From assembly GCF_004359215.1 (NCBI RefSeq), contig NC_090615.1, positions 237,206 through 284,862 on the forward strand: DNA of 47,657 nt. The letters are read 5' to 3'. Below, in pieces: positions 39,135-47,657 of this stretch (position 1 is the stretch's first letter; each line of letters opens with the position of its first letter). Source of the DNA: Bremia lactucae. Taxonomy: Eukaryota > Oomycota > Peronosporomycetes > Peronosporales > Peronosporaceae. The translations under genes were made by a program, and so were the position numbers. Below the pieces are notes generated by a model that was not told the DNA's origin, did no database searches, and worked only from the letters and a program-made list of their open reading frames with translations.

Positions 39135-40059
39135 CAGAGATAGCACTCCCATGGATCGATACTCAACTTCGAACCCTTGGTGCTTATTCGGGATTGAGAA
39201 ATCAGGTTTAATTTGCTCTTTGAACATAGAGGGCACCTCTCATCTTTGTTTTGAACGTGTCATCACCTACTTGGGCTTAGCTCGTTTTTGCTCAGTTTTT
39301 GCCACTTCACTTTATCACATTTGTCCTTCTGCTTTTCAGTCTCTTTCACCATCCGGGATTTATTAACCCTCTTCGATGCAAGTAAGCTTTCGTACATTTC
39401 CATACCCGTTTCCATTCTATACACACGTAGTGCTTCTTCTGCTGACAGCAAACTCAATATTCTGCGCTTCAGTTTAATCTGCAATTTGCCGTTTTTTTCA
39501 GTCCTTGTCTGTATGCAGCTTTGAGCGATCGATTTCATATTTTGCAATTGCGTCCAGATCTTTCTTTTCAGAGGCAAAAATAATCAGGAGCTTGTTAGAC
39601 CCCTAGTTCTGCCCATTCCATTGCTTGGGAAGCCTGGGATTCTCACTCATCTCGATCCTTGGTCGACTGCTGCTCATGAACGCATGTATATTTGGGCTCA
39701 TAACCCCGTTAAAAAGCAACAGAGTGACTCACCGTACTCAACGGTGTATTTTCCTTTTCTTAGCTCTTATTTCTGCTCTCCTATTCGCCGACTGGGTCAT
39801 GTCCTTACATATACAACTTACTAATATATATACTACGACCTCTTCTCATATGTTGTCTCTTATCTACTTATACATTTACTACTTTCTTCTTCCATGCGTC
39901 GTTTCTCCATATAATCCTTCCCAGATGGGACTGACCACATCGTTTTTCTTCCCAGATAGGACTGACACACCGTTACCCAACGAAATTATTGAAGTAAAAC
40001 AGATATGAACATTGTATTTGTAATGAAAAGAAGAAGCAATAATATCAGTCACTATTTTA
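39135..40059. other. unassigned region with one minus-strand open frame
   Basis: It shows no similarity to family A, B or the copia element. A minus-strand frame at 39577-39263 (about 104 codons, no ATG at its start) reads IWTQLQNMKSIAQSCIQTRT and LLSAEEALRVYRMETGMEMY, helical and charged, ending KLSKNELSPSR. It looks protein-like and could be an exon of a broken host gene or part of another element, but I do not recognise it. The rest (39600-40059) shows nothing clear. Confidence 0.35.
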
Positions 40060-40250
40060 TGTAGGGGTATGACAACACGCTGCGTAAGAATGTGGGGAAA
40101 ATGGATAGTATACTCGTTCTTATAAAAGCCTAATACATTTAATGTACTTAAATATAACAACCTCGCTTTCTCTTCTTCTTGTGTCATTCGCGACAGTAAT
40201 CGTCACATCAGCACGATAACGAACCGTCGTCTGATGTTCCACCTTCAACA
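40060..40250 (-). repeat. 3' LTR of copia C1 (191 bp)
   Basis: Minus strand from TGTTGAAGGTGGAACATCAG to TGTCATACCCCTACA, with the TG...CA ends. It matches 42017-42213 read on the plus strand. The stop codon of pol (TGA) lies inside its first bases: TGT-TGA. Confidence 0.88.
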
Positions 40251-40260
40251 CTCCTCCTCG
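40251..40260 (-). promoter_or_regulatory. polypurine tract of copia C1
   Basis: Minus-strand CGAGGAGGAG directly before the LTR. It is also coding: it gives the last residues EEE of pol. Confidence 0.75.
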
Positions 40261-40990
40261 ACGAGAAGTTTCCAATATTGGTCTTGGCCACGAGAAATTG
40301 AAACTTCTTTGTCGAATGGTCTTGGTCAGGAAATCAGCGAGCTGTAACTTGGTTCCAATATATTGTAGCTAAATTACCTTGTTCTTGACTTGATCACGGA
40401 CAAAACAAAAGCGTATATCAAAGTACCTCGCACGACTTTGATATCCTTCATTTTCCGCGATAGCGATCGCACTTTGGTTGTCCTCGTGCACCATTTCTGG
40501 ACCATTAATCTTGACCTTCATCTCCAGCAATAGCGATTTAGTCCACAATACTTCTTAAAAGCACAATGATAGAGCCACATATTCGGCATCAACAATCACT
40601 GTTTTGCATTTTTGACTTGAAAATCACGGGATCCGTTGACCATCATCATCACACCTGACGTTAAGCGTCGATTGTCCTTTTACTGCCCCAATCAGCATCA
40701 CTAAATGCACTCAACTGGAGTTCGCGTGACTTGCTCCGATAGCAGATTCCATGCATAATGGTTGACTATTTTAAACGCAGCACTCGGATGGCCGCATTTC
40801 AATGTTCTTCACTTGGTTTTTCTAAGTGTTGACTCAATTGACACACCGCGAATGCAATATCGGGTCTTGCGCCGGTTGTCACGTACAGAAATGAATTCAC
40901 TAATGAACGATACGGATGATTTTTCATTTTTGGGTCCATCACTTCACACTTTATCATGTTCTGGCCTTCCACCCCAGGAACATACACCGG
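40251..40990 (-). pseudogene. copia pol: RNase H end (C1)
   Basis: The region matches the C-terminal end of copia pol. 40987-40799 reads CEVMDPKMKNHPYRSLVNSF and LYVTTGARPDIAFAVCQLSQ, the conserved block between RT and RNase H (usually YRSLVGSLLYL-TRPDIAYAV). Downstream fragments GVMMMVNGSRDFQVKNAKQ and FSWPRPILETS-like pieces belong to RNase H and the pol tail. Many frame changes and stops are present; the end reads KLLVEEEC and stop. Confidence 0.75.
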
Positions 40991-41027
40991 TCTAACATTA
41001 TCTTGATTAAAGTTTCAGTCATTCTTT

Positions 41028-41999
41028 CTATACACGCACTTTGATCTTGAGCTGTCCCTCCTCCATCTTGTAGTCAACTTTGATGCCTAGAATAAATCGC
41101 ACTCTAACTGGTGTCTTGAGCTGAAAATTAGTAGACAATTCATCTGCAAGTTGCTTAATTGAGTCGTACAAAAGACCTCCAATGAGCATATCGTCGACAT
41201 ATAACGTCACATATATCATTAAAATTTTCAAATCGACAAACAAATACACACGCCACAGACCCCATGCTTTAAAACACTTGAAATAGCCTTTAACCATGTT
41301 GCAGCAGCTTGTTTGAGTCCATACAGGCTTCAATTTAGATTCAGCGCTTGACTTTTGGTTGCATTTCAACGCCCTCGCATGTATTGTTAGACACTTTTTC
41401 TTCGAGAAAACCATTGATAAATGCTGTATCAACATCATATTGGATATAGCCATCACATAATGGCAACACACCGCAAAAATACACGAATTGAATTTATGTT
41501 CGCGACCGGAGAATACGTGTCGTAGTAATCAATGTTGTAGGTCTGACGATAACCAAGTGCCACAAGCCGAGCCTTATATCGCTCAGTATCACTGTTTTCA
41601 TTTCGCCTTTTCGCCTAATGACGAACACCCACTTAGTTCCAATTGCCTTCTTGTTTAACGAATTGTCCACGGGACTCCTTGTCTTTTTGCTGTTATGTGC
41701 CTTCAGTTCGGCATTATCGCTTCTTTCCACATCGTACTTTGTGGAGACTTCATAGCATCTTGGTACGTTGATGGGGTTTCTCATGCCGCATTAGCTGGAT
41801 TATACTTAATACGATATCGTTTTGAGGAACGTTGCACTGGTTCATCTCCACGTGACGAAACGATAGCATCTGACATCCCGAGCGGAACCAAAGCTTGTGA
41901 GTCTGGACTTGGAGGAGATATTGAAAGAGGGTTGTTGTGTCCACTAACACAAGATGAATGTGTCAGTCAAAGAGGCAAGGATCTTAGTTAAGTGGCGAT
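41028..41999 (-). pseudogene. copia pol: linker and reverse transcriptase (C1)
   Basis: From the right: the integrase-RT linker (GHNNPLSISPPSPDSQ, RSSKRYRIKYNPANAA), then RT starting at NKKAIGTKWVFVIRRKGEMK (41784-41494) and ending with MIYVTLYVDDMLIGGLLYDS (41471-41028), which holds the copia YVDD box and the start of the thumb (ELSTNFQLKTPVRVRFILGI). The middle of RT is disturbed by several indels. Confidence 0.82.
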
Positions 42000-42016
42000 T
42001 TAATATTCTCCGAAAA

Positions 42017-42213
42017 TGTTGAGGGTGGAACATCAGGCGACGGCTCGGTGTCGTGCTGATGTGGTGGTTACTGTCGTGAATGACACAATAAGAAGAGCAA
42101 GCGAGGTTGTAACATTTAAGTACGTTATATATATTAGAATATTATAAAAACGAATATACTTTCCATTTCCCCTACATGAAGACATTCTTACGCTGTGTTG
42201 TCATACCCCAACA
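42017..42213 (+). repeat. 5' LTR of copia C1 (197 bp)
   Basis: From TGTTGAGGGTGGAACATCAG to TCATACCCCAACA. It is followed by GGTTCTGAGCCC, which sits at the primer-site position; I could not assign its tRNA. Confidence 0.85.
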
Positions 42214-42257
42214 GGTTCTGAGCCCAAACGCGGGTGTAGGCGAATGATGTCCTCAAC

Positions 42258-42906
42258 ATGGACAACTACTTTTTATGGGAGTTTAATGCTCGGATAAAAT
42301 TAGCCAAAGAAGGGCAACTGGAGCACATCGACGCGACGAAGGCACCGTGTGCCACGAGGGTCGACGCGTCGATATGGAAAGTCAATGATATGAAGGCCTT
42401 CACGCTTGCGTGTACGTCAATCACCTCAAGTCTACAGTCCATGGATCGAAATGCAGACACGATTGTAGAACTTTGGGAGATAATAAAAAGTTTTTTACTT
42501 CGAAGAATTACTTACAGCCGTATGTAGATGCGTCGGCAGCTGCATAGGTTAAGATGTAGAAGGGAGATAGTGTACTGGATCACTTGATGAAGTTTGATGA
42601 GCTGTGCATGTCCATGCAAGCCACCGGAGACGAAGTTTCGTCTGACGAGCAGCTCGTTATACTGCTTGGAAGCTTAGCTGATGAGTATGATCAGATCATC
42701 AGAATCATTGAAAACATGAATCTTTACCAAACCAAATAAATGTTTCGTCACGAATAAGAAGGCATTTCTCGCAAGGAGAAGAGCGAATTTGCATTAAAGG
42801 CTACAAGAAGCGTCAAAAGAAATGTTTTTGGTTGAAGGAAACAAGAAACAAGTTTACCGGGACGTGTTTCGTATGTGGAAAACGGAGTCACAAGAATGGA
42901 GACTGT
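42258..42906 (+). pseudogene. copia gag (C1)
   Basis: The ATG at 42258 gives MDNYFLWEFNARIKLAKEGQ and AFTLACTSITSSLQSMDRNA (copia-type gag, UBN2-like), stopping at 42527. It continues in other frames: KGDSVLDHLMKFDELCMSMQ and QLVILLGSLADEYDQIIRII. The zinc knuckle CFVCGKRSHKNGDCW (42865-42906) is a complete CX2CX4HX4C. Gag and protease are now in different frames. Confidence 0.82.
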
Positions 42907-43345
42907 TGGAAGAATCATAATCAACAAGAAGATTTACGAGCAAGCCTTTATGGTTAGTGAACATGGCTCGGAAGGTTGGCTACTCGACAGTGGTGCGAGT
43001 AGTCATATGTACCCATACCAAGATAGTTTTGTGAAGATTCGATCGTTAAATCGATCAGTTGGGATCTCGATCGCAAATGGGCAGACGGTTGTGGCTGCTG
43101 ATATAGGTACGATGCGAATTATTCTAGAAAATAATGTGCTAATTCGCCTTGAAGACGTGCTGTACGTTTTAGAGCTGGATCGCAGACTGCTATCAAATTT
43201 TGCGCTATCGGAAAAAGGGTTGGATGTAATTTTTTCGAACATACTATGTGTGATCAGGAATGTTCAAGATGTGGCGGCGAAAGTAAAGAAATCGGGGAAT
43301 TTTTTTGTGGTGGAAAATTGCAACATTAAGGTCGGCCTTCACTAG
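42907..43345 (+). pseudogene. copia protease (C1)
   Basis: Part of the open frame 42875-43345. The active site is SEGWLLDSGASSHMYPYQDS with the intact Asp-Ser-Gly; then ISIANGQTVVAADIGTMRII, VLYVLELDRRLLSNFALSEK and VVENCNIKVGLH. It is uninterrupted over its length and ends in TAG just before the pre-integrase domain. Confidence 0.83.
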
Positions 43346-44041
43346 CGAAGTGTTCAGTTGTGCAATTAAAGATGTGAGTCCTAGTGTGTGGCATGCACGA
43401 CTAGGACATCTTCCAATGAACACGTTGAAAAACTTACAAAACTGTGTAGAATGAATAAATGCGAGAGCTTCGAGTGATGATGTCAATGAGCAAGACGAAA
43501 TTTGCAAGAATTGTGTGACTGAAAAGTCGTCAGTCAAATCATTCTCAAAGTCAACTCACGGCAAAGTGAAGACAAAGTCACTGCTCCAAATTTATCCCAG
43601 TGATGTGATGAGTTCAATGGAGGCAAAGTCTCAAGAAAGAGTACGATTCGTGGTTACATGTCTGGATGATTTTTCGCGCTAGTGGTGACATACTTCATCG
43701 CGAATAAGTCTGAAGTGCTGGGAAAGTTCATTGAATACAAGTCGATGATGTAAAACCAACTGAATTTCAAGATCAAATGAATTCGCACCGACAATGGTGG
43801 CGAATACATCATTAAGAAATTCGAAGAAGTTCATCGTTAGGCTGGCATAGTACATCAAGCGACAGTGCCATATTCTTCGCAGCAAAATGAAATGGCTGAA
43901 CTAATGAATAGGACACTGACGGAACGTGGAAGGTCGATGCTAAACCACATGCAAGTGGGAAAGAAGTGGTGAGCTGAAGCTATTAGTACAGCTGTATATG
44001 TGACCAAACGGGTCACATGCGCTTCATCCAGTGCAAGGACA
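43346..44041 (+). pseudogene. copia pre-integrase and integrase core (C1)
   Basis: The GAG-pre-integrase zinc region reads VWHARLGHLPMNTLKNLQNC with CKNCVTEKSS (HHCC). The core follows: RFVVTCLDDFSR (first Asp), IRTDNGGEYIIKKFEEV (second Asp), SSQQNEMAELMNRTLTERGR (catalytic Glu) and SMLNHMQVGKKW, where a Trp codon became TGA. Several other stops and frameshifts occur. It is cut at 44041 after VTKRVTCASSSAR. Confidence 0.82.
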
Positions 44042-45060
44042 ATTAGTGACAGCACTGCTCGTGATGGTGCACTTGCTTCTCAGTTGGGTAAAAATCCATT
44101 ATCTTCCGTCCAGACTATTCACAATGGAGGGTCTGACGCGGAATGGCTTGAGCATAAAACACAACGACGGCACATAATCGTGTCCAGTCTGTGTCACAAG
44201 AACGGTGTATTGAAACGGCTATGCGACAAGTGGCATACTCTGTACACCCCTCCACCCGAAAGGCTTCATTTAAATAGATCTAGTGCGTTGCTTTAAGAGC
44301 GTTTCTATCGACACTTATGAGTTTATGGCGTCTAACACTAGTGGAAAGGCTAAAAGGATACTTGGCCGCATTTGCCCGATCCTGGTCGTGTTGCGTCCGA
44401 ATAAGATAACAAACCAATGAAGCACAATCCCTGCGGGGTTACAAGAATAATTAAAGATGGCAAAACAATGGCCGCAGCGAATCAACTTCGCTGTTTCGCG
44501 TGTGAGCGGTACCTGTATCGGTAGCTGTGCTCCCTGATTTTATTTAACGCGCTCCTCTTGCTATTCCAGCTTGAACTAACGGAGTAGCTCCAACTGGTGC
44601 TTCTTTTCAGAGGCAAAGACCAATTCCGGCACGTCGACGCGAAGGACGTCGACGGGTTTTCAAATAAAACTTCGAGTATCCTTTCAATAGGCGATGATAC
44701 GAAGTTTATGTTTCACGAGCCAGCACCTTTCAACAAGGTAGGGTTGATTCCCAGCTGCATTCACCAATGCAGACGGCGCCCGATAAGAGTGGCGATTATA
44801 CCCACTACTCGTGGCAGCCTATTCTGCATCTGTTCACTCTCAGGCGGAGAGTGCTGCTCCTTAACGAAGAATCCGGAATCTCGAGAGTCAAGTCTCGCGA
44901 CTGCCTTCGGATCTCCAAAATATTCGCTCAAAGGATTGCCACGTAACAGAGTGATGAAACTTCGGCAGGACTCGATGGAGCAACTGATGTTAAGATACTC
45001 GCGTTAAGAAGTCTTATTCGCTCTCCGAGTTCCCTTCAAGGTGGGGGTTGGTCGACTAAA
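44042..45060 (+). pseudogene. antisense gene of family A, second copy (decayed)
   Basis: It matches 11064-12172 along its length on the plus strand. Matching protein pieces: SQLGKNPLSSVQTIHNGGSD with LRWVKTTTPYAQTIIHNGSG; HTLYTPPPERLHLNRSSALL with ISLMPPPSKWSPLDQERRSY and SALF; and, near 44800-44950, SASVHSQAESAAP with RRIRNLESQVSRLPSDLQNI against PSSVQSQALSAAERRIVDIE with GQVLRLISDLYDV. The Arg/Ser tail is only faintly visible (45020-45100). There are many stops. This shows that the antisense region belongs to the family and was not picked up only by A2. Confidence 0.55.
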
Positions 45061-45854
45061 ATCTACTCATCTCCCCGTCGCCTTAACGTCAATGACGCTC
45101 GAGTAATCGTCGGGGCGTCAAAATTGGTCTACTGCGGCAGATGGGGTTATATGATCTCTTAGTAATCCACAAATTGTTTCAGATAACCCATGATAGAACG
45201 TAGTACCCCTTAATACACGGCGGGTGGGTACGCCTATCACTAATACGCCAACCTCATCAACAAACGTAAATGGCCCGATAAAACGCGGCAGTAGTTTCGT
45301 AGTACCACCAGGTAAAACAAAAACTGTCGTTTGGTTAAGATTAGCGGTACCTAACCGAAAGAGTTAGCAAAAGCGATAATTGTTTCTGAAACGATTTTTG
45401 TCCGCATAATAATTTTGCTTGTCATGTGCGCTTGCCATAGCGGCACGGATTTTTTGTGCGATAGATAATCGCTCATCCACAAAGCGTTGATTCTCGCCCA
45501 CGTTTTCTGCATAAAAATCGCCTATAATACCGCCGAGAGGTCGGTCATAGGACGTAGTTTTATAAATCACTGCACAATTGGCAGGGTCACTAGGGCAAGT
45601 ATCTGTCGTTAATATGATACCCTCATGGGTCATCGTCATATTGACGAAACAATGTCCCTCTTTCGCACCGACCATAGTGTGGGGCCCTCCATCGCTAGGA
45701 CTCGGGCTGCGCATAAAGGAGACTGGCGTCCAAGGATGGCGCAGTCCGCTAAAATAAAACGACGTTTCACTCGTAATGACGTAAACACTGTTATTTATAG
45801 CGAACTCCACAAAGGATAATTGCTTGCTCCACTCTTTGGGAGTTGCTAAGCGCG
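45061..45854 (-). pseudogene. pol: integrase C-terminal part (A6)
   Basis: 45810-45364 gives MEFAINNSVYVITSETSFYF, SGLRHPWTPVSFMRSPSPSD and AENVGENQRFVDERLSIAQK, the post-core region, then FVLPGGTTKLLPRFIGPFTF in another frame (about 45340-45240), the start of the C-terminal module. The chromodomain further left is not clearly readable. Confidence 0.75.
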
Positions 45855-46740
45855 TTAGACATCCGCCACGACCCCATCGGTCTGGGGATCATCTGCGGTC
45901 GACATGGGGAGCTTGCTACCTAGCAGATCAAACAAATGTCGCCAAAAACTAGACGTAATACGAGGATCCCGATCCGATACTTTGGACTCGGGCATCCCGT
46001 GTAGTCGGTAAGCATGATCCAGGAACAAGAGAGCTGCATCCTTGCCTGTGATCGATGTCTTACATGGTGCTAAATGCACCATTTTGCACAATCTGTCTAC
46101 AAAGACGACTAGCCCTGTCCGACCCTTATGATCGGGCGGCATGCCAAACATGAAGTCCAGGCTTACTGACTTCCAACAGTTGGTTGGAATCGGTAGCGGC
46201 TTCAGTGGCGCACTACTGGACGGTGCAGGCTTAATGCGCTGATACTGTTTGCAAGAGCGAATATAGTTGGCCACCCATCTATATATATGTGGCCACCAAA
46301 ATTCCTCTGACACTCGTAAGAATGCCTTTTCAAGGCTCAGATGCCCACTAGATAGCGCATAATGGAGCACGTGAAGGATCATCAACTTGAGATCTGTGTC
46401 ATGAGGCACATAGATTCTCAAAAGATCACAAGGTGACAGCTGATGCCATAACAGGCCATCGCTGTAGCTAAAGCGATTGAGCTTAGCTTTCAGGTGCGAC
46501 GGAAGGGAAATCTTTCGTCCACCGAAGTAATCCACCAGCAGGCGACAGTGGTCGTCCTGACTGTAGCTCTCTTTTATCTCAGAGGCCAATGAGCTCATCA
46601 CGTGGTATGCCTTTATGGCTGCCAACGTCGACGGCTGAAATTGTGCTTTTGCACTAGACGTACTTTCTTGGTGTCTAACCTCGAAGTCTGGTCTGCGCGA
46701 TAAAGCGTCAGGCAAAACATTCGATGTACCCGGCTTTTAT
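45855..46740 (-). pseudogene. pol: linker and integrase core (A6), catalytic Glu deleted
   Basis: One frame 46715-45855: linker MPDALSRRPDFEVRHQESTS, zinc domain HVLHYALSSGHLSLEKAFLR with SCKQYQRIKP (the second Cys of CX2C is Tyr), core LDFMFGMPPDHKGRTGLVVF with VDRLCKMVHLAPC (first Asp), and SDRDPRITSSFWRHLFDLLG (second Asp). Then DDPQTDG is joined directly to VVADV: the seven residues QTERANR, with the catalytic Glu, are missing by a 21-bp in-frame deletion. It is otherwise the longest intact integrase frame in the window. Confidence 0.85.
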
Positions 46741-47060
46741 TCAACTTTGAAATTAAATTAAGTGAAGAATGTGAGCCGCCTTGCCATTACAAGTGAGAGA
46801 TGCGGTGAGTTTATTGCGGTCCGCAGTGATGGGTGATTCGTATAAACCATAATAATTCGGTGCCCAATACATGCACTCGAATATTGACAAAAGCACCTTT
46901 ATTGAGAGTAGCTCATTGTCATGCACAGAATAGCTCAGTTCCGCGGCTTTTTTTAAAGCCGGGACTGATAAGAGATGACACGGTCAACGCCGTCGTCATC
47001 CTTCTGCATGAGCGCGCTGCCGATTGCAAAATTATTTGCATCGCAGACGACGCTAAAGGC
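46741..47060 (-). pseudogene. pol: RNase H (A6), decayed
   Basis: Matches A4's RNase H in broken frames (fragments of VVCDASNFAIGSALMQKDDD, RVISYQSRL and LSYSVHDNELLS). The DKELL box reads DNELL. A deletion of about 20 bp near 47065 separates it from RT (A3 has EVPVLVLIDADKPFS there). Confidence 0.75.
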
Positions 47061-47657
47061 TTATCCGCGTGCCCCTACAAGAGATTGCTTCACTGATGTG
47101 AACGCATCTTCTTGTTCTTTTAACCAAAACCATTCTGTGTCATTTTTAAGGAGATCAGATAATGGTTTAGTTTGCTCCGCATAATTCTTGCTATACTTAT
47201 GCAAGTAATTAGCGAGCCCTAGGAATTGGCGCAAATCCTTCACATGCCGTGGGATTGGCCATTCCTTTACTGATTTTACCTTGTCTGGGTCTGCTCGTAC
47301 ACCATGTGTACCAACGATGCAGCCCAGTACAGGTATCTCAGGGACCCCTATGACGCACTTTTGCAAGTTGACGTACAATTGGGCGTCCTTTAAAGTCTGC
47401 AACACAGCGTCTAAATGACGCTTGTGCGACTCTATTGCGCTCAGCCCGTCCTCGGCCCTACTATGCACGAATACATCGTCAAAGTAATGAGGCGCGTAGG
47501 CACGGTGCTGACGCATCACGTGAGCCACCACTCGGTTGAATGTCGCTGGTGCGTTTTTCAAACCTTGGGGCATCACAAGCCACTCCCAAAGCATACCGCT
47601 TGGGGTGCTTACTGCCGTTTTGGCTACATCGGACTCTCTCATGAGTACCTGATAGTA
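47061..47657 (-). pseudogene. pol: reverse transcriptase C-terminal half (A6), partial at window edge
   Basis: Open from the window edge: MRESDVAKTAVSTPSGMLWE, WLVMPQGLKNAPATFNRVVA, RAYAPHYFDDVFVHSRAEDG (intact YFDD), LYVNLQKCVIGVPEIPVLGC, PRHVKDLRQFLGLANYLHKY and EWFWLKEQEDAFTSVKQSLV, then a frame break into RNase H. It is the cleanest family A RT in the window. Confidence 0.88.

Larger units (their letters stand above)
40060..44041. mobile_element. Ty1/copia element C1, halves in opposite orientation
   Basis: Left half, minus strand: LTR 40060-40250, polypurine tract, RNase H and RT to about 42000. Right half, plus strand: LTR 42017-42213, gag, protease and integrase to 44041. The two LTRs are clearly homologous but inverted relative to each other, and the two halves are complementary (little is duplicated, and the integrase C-terminus is missing). 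This fits one minus-strand element whose 5' half was inverted in place. All parts are broken. Confidence 0.85.
44042..47657 (-). mobile_element. Ty3/gypsy family A, copy A6 (3' part, runs off right edge)
   Basis: Minus-strand copy: RT from the window edge, RNase H, integrase, integrase C-terminus, then the region of the antisense gene (plus strand, decayed), ending at 44041 against the copia element. There is no 3' LTR. It carries an in-frame deletion of the integrase catalytic Glu. Confidence 0.86.

Noticed and set aside
42214..42225. Copia primer site assigned to a particular tRNA
   Set aside because: GGTTCTGAGCCC is at the right position but does not begin TGG and I could not match it to a tRNA 3' end.

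Overview
The window looks like repeat-rich nuclear DNA of an oomycete, probably in the Phytophthora/downy mildew group. This is an inference from three things: chromodomain-bearing Ty3/gypsy elements, a host gene with a single 60-bp intron (GTACGT donor, TAG acceptor), and very short spacing between host genes. Nothing bacterial is present, and no rRNA, tRNA or CRISPR was recognised. About 85% of the window is decayed LTR retrotransposon. I name two Ty3/gypsy families here: A (LTR of about 520-550 bp starting TGTAACGGGCTA) and B (LTR of about 420 bp starting TGTAACGGGG). One Ty1/copia element (C1, LTR of about 195 bp) is also present. All copies carry stops, frameshifts or active-site losses.

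Layout. 1-2950: copy A1 (minus; truncated 5' LTR, gag, protease, start of RT, running off the left edge). 3112-3458: plus-strand RT scrap of family B. 3459-10180: copy B1 (minus; 3' LTR, pol, gag, no 5' LTR). 10181-15648: copy A2 (minus; truncated 3' LTR, antisense gene, pol). 15649-19461: copy A3 (plus; no LTRs), fused head-to-head to A2. 19462-20874: LTR scraps, an ABC-transporter-like relic and unassigned DNA. 20875-21705: an LTR plus gag start on the plus strand, fused tail-on to copy A4 (minus, 21706-27268). 27269-31623: copy B2 (minus). 31708-35483: the only host island, with two minus-strand genes, a cysteine-rich single-pass membrane protein and an acidic nuclear protein that may be claspin/Mrc1-like. 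35619-39134: LTR tips and copy A5 (plus), containing an 864-N gap flanked by an exact 864-bp duplication, almost certainly an assembly artefact. 39135-40059: unassigned. 40060-44041: copia element with its two halves in opposite orientation. 44042-47657: copy A6 (minus), running off the right edge.

The most interesting signal is an antisense gene at the 3' end of both Ty3 families. On the strand opposite pol, between the 3' LTR and the integrase C-terminus, lies a decayed but recognisable ORF. In both families it encodes a coiled coil followed by a strongly basic tail (a four-leucine zipper plus RPRKKPR in B1; a coiled coil plus an Arg/Ser-rich tail in A2, with a diverged second copy in A6). 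It overlaps the pol chromodomain and linker in antisense. The layout resembles the antisense bZIP gene of some retroviruses and the antisense extra ORFs of some plant Ty3 elements. The A2 LTR also carries a roughly 34-bp patch matching this antisense gene in gene-sense orientation.
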